From Gemmatimonadota bacterium (GTDB taxonomy: Bacteria > Gemmatimonadota > Gemmatimonadetes > Longimicrobiales > Longimicrobiaceae): DNA of 6,325 nucleotides. Position numbers and translations under genes: made by a program. Positions 1-5,127 of the stretch are shown here, one piece after another (within the stretch, counting starts at the first letter, position 1; each line of letters starts with the position of its first letter). The stretch is from contig JAFAYN010000528.1 of assembly GCA_019240375.1 (NCBI GenBank), forward strand, positions 1 through 6,325, written 5' to 3'. Under the pieces are notes generated by a model. That model was not told where the DNA came from. It was given only the letters and a program-made list of their open reading frames with translations, and made no database searches.

Positions 1-1252
1 CGTCGCGCGGGGTGTTGAGGAAGGCGGCGGCCCCGAGGGTGGTGCGGAGCGAGCGCTCCTCCAGCCGCGCCTCGGCCAGCGGGTGCGCCGCCCCGAAGGC
101 GTACCCGCCGCGGAAGCGGGCCGAGAAGGTCTCGGACGGGTGGGCGGAAAGCCCCGCGCTCAGCACCAGCCCCTCCGCCCGGCCGTAGCGCAGCGTCCCC
201 GAGGCGGTGCCGACGTCCAGCCGCACCCCGGGGAGCCCGCTGAGCAGGCGCGCGCGGGCAAGCTGCTCGGCCTGCCGGCGCACCTCGGCCAGCTCGGTGC
301 TGGGACCGATCCCCTCCTCGCGCAATTCCTCGTACATCCCCTTCTCGAAGGCAAAGCTCTCGCGCTGCTCCTTCGGCACGGCCACCACCTTGGGACCCGC
401 GAAGAGCCCGGGGGGGAACTGCTCGTTGAAGCGGTAGTTGGACACGTGCATCGTCGCCCGGATCACGCCACCCGCGGGGAAGTCCAGCTCAGGGAGCTGG
501 CGGCGGATCTCCACCCGCTGCTGGTTGGGAAGCCAGAAGCGCTCCCGCCAGAGCCCGTTGTCGAGCGAGATGTTGATGTAGTCCAGGTACCTGTCGATGT
601 ACGACGAGGGGGTGAAGGTGAAGTCCATCCGCACCAGGTCGCCGCGGCGCTGCTCCACGTACACCGAGCCCAGGAAGGCCGGGTGCCCCAGGTCGCGCGG
701 GCGGACCTGCACCTCGTACACGCGCAGCGGCTCCGCCGCGCCGGGGAGGCGGATGGTCAGCGAGTCGGCCACACGGTACTGGTAGAACGTCTCCGCTCCC
801 GGCGCGGCCGGGTGGAGGACGTCGCGCACCTCGTCGCCGTCGCCCAGGCGGATCCGGTCGCCGAAGTTGTCCTGCACCACGCTCAGGTGGTCCAGGTGGT
901 AGTGGATCTGGGTGGGGAGCTTCTTCTCGTCGCGCAGCCCGATGATCCGCTGCTTGGCGAAGGCGGGCGCCTTCCAGAAGACGTCCAGCGCCACCTGGTC
1001 GGTCTTCACCAGGGTGCGCTCGCCCGTATCGCGGCGGTCCAGGTAGAAGTACACGTAGCCGCGAGCGTCCGCCTGGTAGCTGGACATCGCGGTGTCGGTG
1101 TTGGTCTCGGTGCGGCGGAGCTGCGCGCGCCGGATCATCTCCAGGGCGCGGGGATCGTCCCACCCCTCCGCGCGCGGCGGCGCCTCCTGCGCGGCGAGGA
1201 GCGCGGGGGCCAGGAGGAGGGCGCTGAAAAGGGAAAGAAAGAATCGGTTCAT
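1..1252 (-). CDS. Secreted DUF5686-like outer-membrane-associated protein, 3' end cut by window edge
   Basis: The frame opens with ATG at 1252 and stays open for 417 codons to the left edge, so the C-terminus is missing. Residues 1-21 form a Sec signal peptide (MNRFF, then an Ala/Leu core ending LLAAQ), which predicts export. Residues about 55-250 alternate polar and aromatic residues in a beta-rich pattern. A stretch at 178-250 (RVYEVQVRP, then a strand with EQRRGDLVRMDF, then WLPNQQRVEIRR) resembles the DUF5686 family of Bacteroidota-type outer-membrane proteins. That assignment is from memory of the family pattern. Residues 297-335 are a charged, probably helical stretch. From about 345 onward, Gly-rich amphipathic strands look like the start of a beta-barrel. 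There is no clear Shine-Dalgarno: TATCCT lies 7 nt before the ATG. It follows the lipoprotein gene by 106 bp on the same strand. The coding call is firm; the family and role are tentative. Confidence 0.8.
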   Translation of the reverse strand, partial: MNRFFLSLFSALLLAPALLAAQEAPPRAEGWDDPRALEMIRRAQLRRTETNTDTAMSSYQADARGYVYFYLDRRDTGERTLVKTDQVALDVFWKAPAFAKQRIIGLRDEKKLPTQIHYHLDHLSVVQDNFGDRIRLGDGDEVRDVLHPAAPGAETFYQYRVADSLTIRLPGAAEPLRVYEVQVRPRDLGHPAFLGSVYVEQRRGDLVRMDFTFTPSSYIDRYLDYINISLDNGLWRERFWLPNQQRVEIRRQLPELDFPAGGVIRATMHVSNYRFNEQFPPGLFAGPKVVAVPKEQRESFAFEKGMYEELREEGIGPSTELAEVRRQAEQLARARLLSGLPGVRLDVGTASGTLRYGRAEGLVLSAGLSAHPSETFSARFRGGYAFGAAHPLAEARLEERSLRTTLGAAAFLNTPRD

Positions 1253-1259
1253 GGTCGTC

Positions 1260-1265
1260 AGGATA
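1260..1265 (-). promoter_or_regulatory. Possible -10 hexamer for a leaderless transcript of the DUF5686-like gene
   Basis: On the minus strand, TATCCT (4 of 6 to TATAAT) ends 7 nt before the ATG at 1252, so transcription would begin at about the start codon. No Shine-Dalgarno is seen, which fits leaderless translation. No good -35 hexamer lies 16-18 bp upstream (TTGAAG occurs, but only 12 bp away), so this is weak. Confidence 0.3.
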
Positions 1266-1315
1266 GCTCGCGGAGCCCTTCAACGCATCCGGGTCCGGCC
1301 GTGACTCGTCGGCGC

Positions 1316-1327
1316 GGACCCGGGTCC
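1316..1327. repeat. 12-bp perfect palindrome in the gap between two minus-strand genes
   Basis: GGACCCGGGTCC is self-complementary over 12 bp. It lies between the lipoprotein stop (1359) and the DUF5686-like start (1252). It could be a protein-binding dyad, but palindromes of G and C arise easily in such GC-rich DNA. Confidence 0.35.
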
Positions 1328-1358
1328 CTCACTCCGGTACGGTGCGCCGGAACGGATC

Positions 1359-1922
1359 CTAGCAGGGGCCGGTGGCGAAGCGGCCGGAAAGCTCGCCCAC
1401 CACCTGCGGCGCCACGTTGGGGTAGCTGCGCCCCGCAAGGAATTCGTAGTCGGCTTTGGACACCAGGTGCCGGGCGTGCGCCGAGGAGATCCGCAGCTCC
1501 CGCGGGCTCTCCTGGAAGGTCAGCTCCAGCCGGGGCGGGAGGAGGAGCGAGGTCATGGCGTTGGCCGCGGCGTCGAACTCCAGCGTCACCGTTTCATCGC
1601 TGGTCGAGTAGACGTGTCCCAGCCGGCGGGGGAGGACGTCGGTACGCGGGGTGTACTCCACCTCGAACTCGTTCTGCACCCGGCTCAGCGTCAGGCGCGG
1701 CGGGACGGTGGCGTCGGCGCCGGTGTTCATCGCCGCGGCGCGGATGTCGACGGCCGCCGGGAATCCGCCCTCGGGGGTGAACACCAGCGAGCAGATCCGG
1801 TAGTTCCCGCCCACCTCGTCCGGGGTCAGGGCGCGGGTGCCGGTCCCGTCGTCCCCGCACCCTGCCAGAGCGGCCAGGAGCGCGGGAGCGGTCCAGCCAC
1901 AACGGTTCAGCCACCGGCGCAT
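1359..1922 (-). CDS. Orphan lipoprotein of unknown function
   Basis: This encodes 187 aa when started at the ATG at 1922. A second in-frame ATG at 1928 lies only 1 nt from the GGAGG at 1930-1934, whereas 1922 lies 7 nt away, so 1922 is preferred. The N-terminus has Arg residues, a hydrophobic core and a lipobox L19-A20-G21-C22, followed by GDDGTGT, a typical flexible linker. It should be lipidated at Cys22 and sit in the periplasm, with no obvious inner-membrane retention Asp at +2 (Gly instead). The mature part has about six alternating strands (around LTLSRVQNEFEVEY, ETVTLEFDA and LELTFQ), suggesting a small all-beta, perhaps lipocalin-like, fold. That fold is inference. A second cysteine near the N-terminus of the mature part (in YRICSL) and a C-terminal Cys could form a disulfide. 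I do not recognise a family. It lies between the RsbRD_N-like gene and the DUF5686-like gene. Confidence 0.82.
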   Translation of the reverse strand: MRRWLNRCGWTAPALLAALAGCGDDGTGTRALTPDEVGGNYRICSLVFTPEGGFPAAVDIRAAAMNTGADATVPPRLTLSRVQNEFEVEYTPRTDVLPRRLGHVYSTSDETVTLEFDAAANAMTSLLLPPRLELTFQESPRELRISSAHARHLVSKADYEFLAGRSYPNVAPQVVGELSGRFATGPC

Positions 1923-1999
1923 GCGCATCCCTCCGTGATACCTGTGTCGTTCCGCCGCTCCGCCCTGCTACCCGCCGGGCGCGTCCCGGGATCCCCGCG

Positions 2000-2503
2000 C
2001 TACGCCTCCGTCGCGGCGGTCCCGTTGGGGCGGCGCTCCAGCATCCGGGCGTGCGGGTCGAGGAACGCCTGCAGGCTGGAAAGGACCGCCCGGTCCACCA
2101 TCCCGTCGATCTGCTCCATCGCCGCGTAGGCCCCCTCGGCGCGGGCACCCACGGCGGTGAGGTGCGCCCAGATCGCGCGCCGGAACATCAGCAATTCCAG
2201 CACCGTCTCGGCGATGTTGTACCCGCTGAGGCGCCGGGCGAAGCCGTGGATGGCCGCGAACTGCTCCGCGTCCTGGCGCGAGCGTCCCACCGTGAGGCGG
2301 TCGGCGATGGCGTCGAAGAGCTGGGGCATGTGGTCGAGGAGGAGGGGCTCGCTGAGCGCCTGCCCGCTCTGCACCGCCTGGTTGTCGCGGACGCGCTCCA
2401 CCCAGTCGCGGAGGATCTCCTCGCGCCCCGAGCGGATGATGTCCATGACGTCGGTGAGGTTGCGGGCCTCGCTGGGAGTGTAGAAAGCCGACTCGCCGTC
2501 CAT
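2000..2503 (-). CDS. Stand-alone RsbRD_N-like regulatory domain protein
   Basis: This encodes 167 aa, almost entirely alpha-helical by composition. After a short N-terminal tail, residues 18-155 match the pattern of the RsbRD N-terminal domain (a helical input domain of RsbR-type stressosome proteins and of some histidine kinases). Seen are a GREEILRDWVERVR-type first helix (27-40), an LSEPLLLDHMPQLFDAIADRL segment (about 50-70), an HGFARRLSGY motif (86-95), and a long helix with ETVLELLMFRRAIW (99-112). No STAS, kinase or HATPase domain follows, so it is only the sensory or regulatory module. It is predicted cytoplasmic, with no signal peptide or membrane segment. ATG 2503 is chosen because a GAGG lies 4 nt upstream and the protein-like composition starts here, although the frame is open further upstream. 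It follows the CPBP protease by 71 bp. Function is inferred from the domain only. Confidence 0.85.
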   Translation of the reverse strand: MDGESAFYTPSEARNLTDVMDIIRSGREEILRDWVERVRDNQAVQSGQALSEPLLLDHMPQLFDAIADRLTVGRSRQDAEQFAAIHGFARRLSGYNIAETVLELLMFRRAIWAHLTAVGARAEGAYAAMEQIDGMVDRAVLSSLQAFLDPHARMLERRPNGTAATEA

Positions 2504-2574
2504 GCGACCTCGCGGTGGATAGAGGGGGTGGAGCGAGCCCAAAGCTACCACCCCCCGGCGACGGCCGGAAGGGA

Positions 2575-3315
2575 CTACCCGCCCCGCGCGAGCAGGAGGA
2601 AGACGTCGTACAGGGCGTGCGTCCACGCCGCGATCCCGAAGCCGCGCACCAGGAACAGGACGCTGAAGGCGAGCCCGGAAAGGAAGCGGAAGGTGAACGA
2701 CGACAGCTCCCACGGGTCGCCGTACGGGCCGATGTAGTGGAAGGCCGAAAAGGCCAGCGCCGACAGGATGGCCGCGAACACCCCGGAGCGCGTCCGCTGC
2801 AGCCCGCCCGAGCGGAACAGGACGAACAGTCCCCCGGCGATGACGACGCGGAAGAGCAGCTCCTCGTAGATCCCCGCGCCCAGCGACAGGACGATCCCCT
2901 CCGAGCGCGGGAGCGTCCCCATCACCCCGGTCCCCGCCGACAGGTGCAGCCCTCCCCCGGTCAGCACCCACTGCGTGGCGGTCCCCACCACCATCCCGAA
3001 GAGGGTGGCGTACAGCGCGCTCTCCGCCAGCATCCCCACGAAGATCCCCGGCTCGATCCGGGCGATCCGCTTCCGGCGCCACTCGGCGATCACCACCAGC
3101 CCCGCCGCCACCACCAGCACGACGGTGAAGCCGACGGTGGTGTGGATCCCCCCCATCGAGAGGAGGGCGCGGAGGAGGACGTCGGCGCCGTTGCGCAGGG
3201 GGACCTTCTGGGTGGTCGACACCCACGCCGCCCCGGCCTCGTACAGGAGGAGGAGGGGGATGGCGAGGAGGAGCGAGTAGGTGTGGCTCCGGGAAGTCTC
3301 GAAGTAGCGTCGCAT
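2575..3315 (-). CDS. CPBP (CAAX/Abi) family intramembrane metalloprotease
   Basis: This encodes 246 aa, a typical length for a small CPBP-family protein. Hydrophobic segments occur at about 12-32, 58-77, 91-112, 142-168, 178-198 and 208-242, so it is an integral membrane protein. All three family motifs are visible: EELLFR (E151, E152, R156) in a membrane helix, FxxxH at F189-H193, and HxxxD at H233-D237. These are the metal-binding and catalytic positions of the PF02517 glutamic-type intramembrane proteases (Rce1 relatives). The substrate cannot be told from the sequence. Bacterial members process or protect peptides, or act in protein maturation. The ATG at 3315 has no Shine-Dalgarno (the six bases before it are TCCTCC), but TATCTT sits just upstream, suggesting a leaderless mRNA. 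It is divergent from the BON lipoprotein gene and is first in a run of four minus-strand genes. Confidence 0.93.
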   Translation of the reverse strand: MRRYFETSRSHTYSLLLAIPLLLLYEAGAAWVSTTQKVPLRNGADVLLRALLSMGGIHTTVGFTVVLVVAAGLVVIAEWRRKRIARIEPGIFVGMLAESALYATLFGMVVGTATQWVLTGGGLHLSAGTGVMGTLPRSEGIVLSLGAGIYEELLFRVVIAGGLFVLFRSGGLQRTRSGVFAAILSALAFSAFHYIGPYGDPWELSSFTFRFLSGLAFSVLFLVRGFGIAAWTHALYDVFLLLARGG

Positions 3316-3321
3316 GGAGGA

Positions 3322-3327
3322 AAGATA
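3322..3327 (-). promoter_or_regulatory. Possible -10 hexamer for a leaderless transcript of the CPBP gene
   Basis: On the minus strand, TATCTT (4 of 6 to TATAAT) ends 6 nt before the ATG at 3315. The start would then be at or next to the A of the ATG. The -35 region is unconvincing. The absence of any Shine-Dalgarno supports the idea. Confidence 0.35.
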
Positions 3328-3380
3328 GCGAGGGAGTCGGTCCGGTGCACAGCGCCCGGCCCGCGGTTCCGGGCCGGCAC

Positions 3381-3396
3381 TGGCCTGGCGATTGCT
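3381..3396 (+). promoter_or_regulatory. Sigma-54-like -24/-12 element upstream of the BON lipoprotein gene
   Basis: TGGCCTG, four bases, then TTGCT matches the sigma-54 consensus TGGCACG-N4-TTGCW at 10 of 12 fixed positions. The GG (3382-3383) and GC (3394-3395) are exactly 12 bp apart, as required. The start would be near 3407, leaving a leader of about 93 nt before ATG 3500. Whether the organism has RpoN and a cognate activator is not visible here. A chance match is possible in this GC-rich DNA. Confidence 0.45.
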
Positions 3397-3499
3397 TCAG
3401 GGGCCGCCGATCCGCGCGGCCCGCCGCTTCCGGGCACTACGGCCCCGGGACGACAGGGGTTTCGCGCGGCGCGGCGGCGATCCGACGACGGGGGACGAG

Positions 3500-3949
3500 A
3501 TGAGGCGAACGGGAAGCGGGAGACGGGGCTCGGCGAGGACATGGGCGCGGCGACGACGCGCGCTCCCGCTCCTGGCCCTGCTCGCGCTCCCCGCCTGCGG
3601 GCTCCTGGGCGGCGGGCGGGCCCCGGCCGTCCCCGTGAACCCCGCCGACGACCTGCGCATCCGCCGCGAGGTGGAAGCCCGTCTGGCCGCCGAGCCCTCG
3701 CTGCGCTCCGGCCAGCTCCGCGCCGAGGTGAAGGGGAGCACGGTGTCGCTGTACGGCAACGTGGTGGGGCTCGGCGCCCTGCAGTGCGCCATGACCAACG
3801 CGGGACTGGTGTCCGGGGTGACCAACGTGATCGACTTCATGGTGCTGCAGAACGGGCCGAGGGACGTGCGGTGCCTGGCCCCGCGCACCGTCCGGTCCGC
3901 GTCGGCCGATTCCGCCGCTCCTACCACCGCGACGGTGCCCCGCCCGTGA
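3500..3949 (+). CDS. BON-domain lipoprotein
   Basis: This encodes 149 aa from ATG 3500, preceded by GGGGGA at 3490-3495. The frame is open upstream to 3392 and beyond, but that extension reads as Arg-rich non-protein-like sequence, and only 3500 places the signal sequence near the N-terminus. An Arg-rich n-region, a Leu/Ala core at 21-30 and a lipobox L30-P31-A32-C33 predict a lipoprotein. Residues about 50-117 form one BON domain: a helix (DDLRIRREVEARLAAEP), then a strand with VKGSTVSLYGNV, then a second helix and strand (VSGVTNVIDFMVLQ). BON (OsmY/nodulation) domains bind phospholipid or envelope components and appear in OsmY, DolP and secretin-related proteins. The C-terminal 30 residues are a disordered Ser/Ala/Pro tail. 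It lies 83 bp upstream of the lytic transglycosylase start on the same strand, which fits a role at the envelope. Divergent from the CPBP gene. Confidence 0.88.
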   Translation: MRRTGSGRRGSARTWARRRRALPLLALLALPACGLLGGGRAPAVPVNPADDLRIRREVEARLAAEPSLRSGQLRAEVKGSTVSLYGNVVGLGALQCAMTNAGLVSGVTNVIDFMVLQNGPRDVRCLAPRTVRSASADSAAPTTATVPRP

Positions 3950-3975
3950 CCGGCGGCGGGGGAGGGTGTTAGATT
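3946..3975 (+). promoter_or_regulatory. Possible sigma-70-type promoter for the lytic transglycosylase
   Basis: An extended -10 motif TG-T-TAGATT occupies 3967-3975 (TAGATT is 4 of 6 to TATAAT). A GTGACC hexamer (4 of 6 to TTGACA) lies at 3946-3951 with an 18-bp spacer, overlapping the stop codon of the BON gene. The start would be near 3982, giving a leader of about 50 nt before the CTG start. The match is moderate, but this AT-rich patch stands out in the local GC-rich sequence. Confidence 0.4.
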
Positions 3976-4022
3976 CCCTTTCCGCTCGTCCGCCGGAACC
4001 GCCGTACCGATCCACGCTCTTC

Positions 4023-4027
4023 GGAGG
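4023..4027 (+). promoter_or_regulatory. Ribosome binding site that decides a CTG start
   Basis: GGAGG (within CGGAGGT) is separated by exactly 5 nt from CTG at 4033, which is in frame with the downstream lytic transglycosylase. From the stop at 3970-3972 up to the GTG at 4186 the frame contains no ATG, GTG or TTG, so this site points to the CTG as initiator. Confidence 0.65.
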
Positions 4028-4032
4028 TCCCT

Positions 4033-4812
4033 CTGCCGCAGTCCCCCGACCGACGCCGCCCCGCCGGGCGCTCGCCGGCCCGGCGCAAAGCCCCGGCCCG
4101 CCGTCCCCGCTCCCGCAAGCGCCTCGCGCGGGGGATTCCCTCGCTGCGCTCCGCCGCCGGTGACCTGCGTCAGCTCGCGGGGCTGGTGCTGGTGTTCGCG
4201 CTGATCGCGGTTTTCCCGCCCACGCGGCGGGTGGCGCACGGCGCCTGGAAGGCGCTCCGCGAGGCGCTGGCGCTGACCCGCTCGGCCGAGGCGCGGCGGG
4301 CGCAGGTGGCCCGGTACGCGGCGCGCTACGATATCTCCGTTCAGATGGCGGAGGACATCTACGACGCGGCCGATGCCGAAGGGCTCGACCCGGAGCTGGG
4401 GTTCCGGCTGGTGCGGGTGGAGAGCGAGTTCAACGAGCACGCGGTGAGCCCGGTGGGGGCGCTCGGGCTGACGCAGCTGATGCCCGCGACGGCGGCCGGG
4501 TTGCGGCCGGGGATCACGCGCGAGGAGATCTTTCACCGGGAAACCAACCTGCGGCTGGGGTTCCGGTACATGGGCGAGCTGCTGCGCCACTACGACGGCA
4601 ACGTCCCCGAGGCTTTGCACGCGTACAATCGTGGCATCGGGACGGTGACGCGCATCCGTGCGGCGGGGGGGGATCCGGCCAACGGCTATGCGGCGAAGGT
4701 GCTAGGGGCGCGGGGGGCGAGTCCCGTGGGTGGTAAGGGCTCTCGTCGCGAGGTTGTCGAGACGGCGCCTCTGCACGAGATGGCACCGGCGGCGCTTCCG
4801 GCGGGGTTTTAG
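4033..4812 (+). CDS. Membrane-anchored GH23 lytic transglycosylase (SLT domain), probable CTG start
   Basis: Started at CTG 4033 the protein has 259 aa. An Arg/Pro/Ala-rich basic head (residues 2-33) and a hydrophobic anchor (about 47-62) put the rest in the periplasm. Started at GTG 4186 it would have 208 aa, a clipped anchor and a poor ribosome binding site. The catalytic domain (about 95-225 of 259) shows the family-1 motifs: RVESEFN with the catalytic Glu at 130, then GALGLTQLMPATA, then NLRLGFRYM, and AYNRG at 197-201. These cleave peptidoglycan between MurNAc and GlcNAc with 1,6-anhydroMurNAc formation. The NGYAAKVL segment after AYNRG is the usual last helix. The 35-residue tail (GASPVGG onward) is low-complexity. 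It follows the BON lipoprotein, which suits a cell-envelope remodelling pair. Enzyme family is certain; the start codon is the main uncertainty. Confidence 0.93.
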   Translation: MPQSPDRRRPAGRSPARRKAPARRPRSRKRLARGIPSLRSAAGDLRQLAGLVLVFALIAVFPPTRRVAHGAWKALREALALTRSAEARRAQVARYAARYDISVQMAEDIYDAADAEGLDPELGFRLVRVESEFNEHAVSPVGALGLTQLMPATAAGLRPGITREEIFHRETNLRLGFRYMGELLRHYDGNVPEALHAYNRGIGTVTRIRAAGGDPANGYAAKVLGARGASPVGGKGSRREVVETAPLHEMAPAALPAGF

Positions 4813-5010
4813 GGATCGCTGTTTTTCGTGGATTTTGGAGCGTGTGGGCCGCTCCAGAGCCCGGCAAACAGCCGCCGGTCTCTTCCGCGGGGCCGGTGAG
4901 CCTGCCGATACAGCCGGCAGTCTCCCCGACCGCTACGGGAGCCACGCCCAAACCGCCGGGCGCGTCTCCCTCCGCAACATCTTGCGGGAACAGCAGGAAA
5001 CGGCAACAAC

Positions 5011-5050
5011 AGCGAAGGGTCGGCATCCACGTGGACGCCGACCCTTTGCT
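5011..5050. terminator. Strong bidirectional terminator hairpin between convergent genes
   Basis: The arms AGCGAAGGGTCGGC and GCCGACCCTTTGCT pair over 14 bp with one G-U. After an A-C mismatch the inner TCC/GGA pairs close an ACGT loop. On the plus strand the stem runs into TTTGCTTTA. On the minus strand it is followed by a T-rich CGCTGTTGTTG stretch. It lies between the transglycosylase (plus) and the barrel protein (minus), so it can serve both. A clean U-tract is lacking on either side. Confidence 0.7.
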
Positions 5051-5063
5051 TTACCCAGCCGTA

Positions 5064-5091
5064 CCGCCTTCCCCAGAATTGGGGAAGGTGG
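5064..5091. terminator. Second hairpin downstream of the minus-strand barrel gene
   Basis: CCGCCTTCCCCA (5064-5075) pairs with TGGGGAAGGTGG (5080-5091) around a GAAT loop, 12 bp with one G-U. It lies 37 bp beyond the stop of the barrel protein on its strand, where it could act as a first terminator or as a 3'-end stabiliser. No T-tract follows. Confidence 0.5.
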
Positions 5092-5107
5092 CGGCTCTCA
5101 GGCCGCC
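5090..5107. repeat. Short inverted repeat next to the second hairpin
   Basis: GGCGGC (5090-5095) and GCCGCC (5102-5107) form a 6-bp stem with a 6-nt loop. It shares two bases with the hairpin at 5064-5091, so the full stems are partly exclusive. On the minus strand it is the first hairpin after the barrel-gene stop codon. Confidence 0.4.
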
Positions 5108-5127
5108 CGATGGGGGCGTGACCTGAA

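Larger units (their letters stand above)
4813..5127. other. 315-bp non-coding convergent intergenic region rich in hairpins
   Basis: Between the transglycosylase stop and the stop of the minus-strand barrel protein I see no convincing gene. Weak frames here have mixed third-position composition and run through hairpins. The region holds short perfect stems at 4836-4842/4850-4856 (TGGAGCG/CGCTCCA), 4902-4907/4915-4920 (CTGCCG/CGGCAG), 4922-4926/4937-4941 (CTCCC/GGGAG) and 4972-4977/4982-4987 (CCGCAA/TTGCGG, CATC loop). Three larger hairpins follow from 5011 to 5107. It may be a shared 3' untranslated and terminator region; a small structured RNA is possible. Confidence 0.6.

Noticed and set aside
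83..1780. 565-codon open frame on the plus strand
   Set aside because: It lies antisense to the DUF5686-like and lipoprotein genes. Its translation is Arg/Gly/Pro/His-rich with no fold-like pattern, while the minus-strand frames have a signal peptide, a lipobox and normal composition. It is a GC-rich shadow frame.
1929..1999. Equal 71-bp gaps before and after the RsbRD_N-like gene
   Set aside because: The equality depends on choosing ATG 1928 for the lipoprotein. With the better-supported start at 1922 the gap is 77 bp, and the two gaps share no sequence.
2504..3226. N-terminal extension of the RsbRD_N-like gene (frame open to 3226)
   Set aside because: The extension overlaps the CPBP gene on the same strand in another frame and reads as Arg/Gly/Pro-rich noise. 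The ATG at 2503 has a plausible ribosome binding site and marks the start of helical protein sequence.
2515..3972. 485-codon open frame on the plus strand
   Set aside because: It is antisense to the CPBP protease, whose motifs are unmistakable, and overlaps the BON gene out of frame. Its composition is charged and repetitive.
3397..4620. 407-codon open frame on the minus strand
   Set aside because: It is antisense to the BON lipoprotein and the lytic transglycosylase, both of which have recognisable domains. Composition is shadow-like.
4890..4950. Fragments resembling a cobalamin riboswitch core (CCGGTGAG, GGCAGTC, GGGAGCCAC)
   Set aside because: The spacing and the remaining conserved blocks do not fit. 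The next plus-strand gene is more than 1 kb away beyond a convergent gene, so there is no target to regulate. A covariance-model search would settle it.
4842..5126. 94-codon plus-strand frame starting with GTG in the convergent gap
   Set aside because: No ribosome binding site, mixed third-position bases, Pro/Ser-rich low-complexity translation, and it runs through the terminator hairpins.
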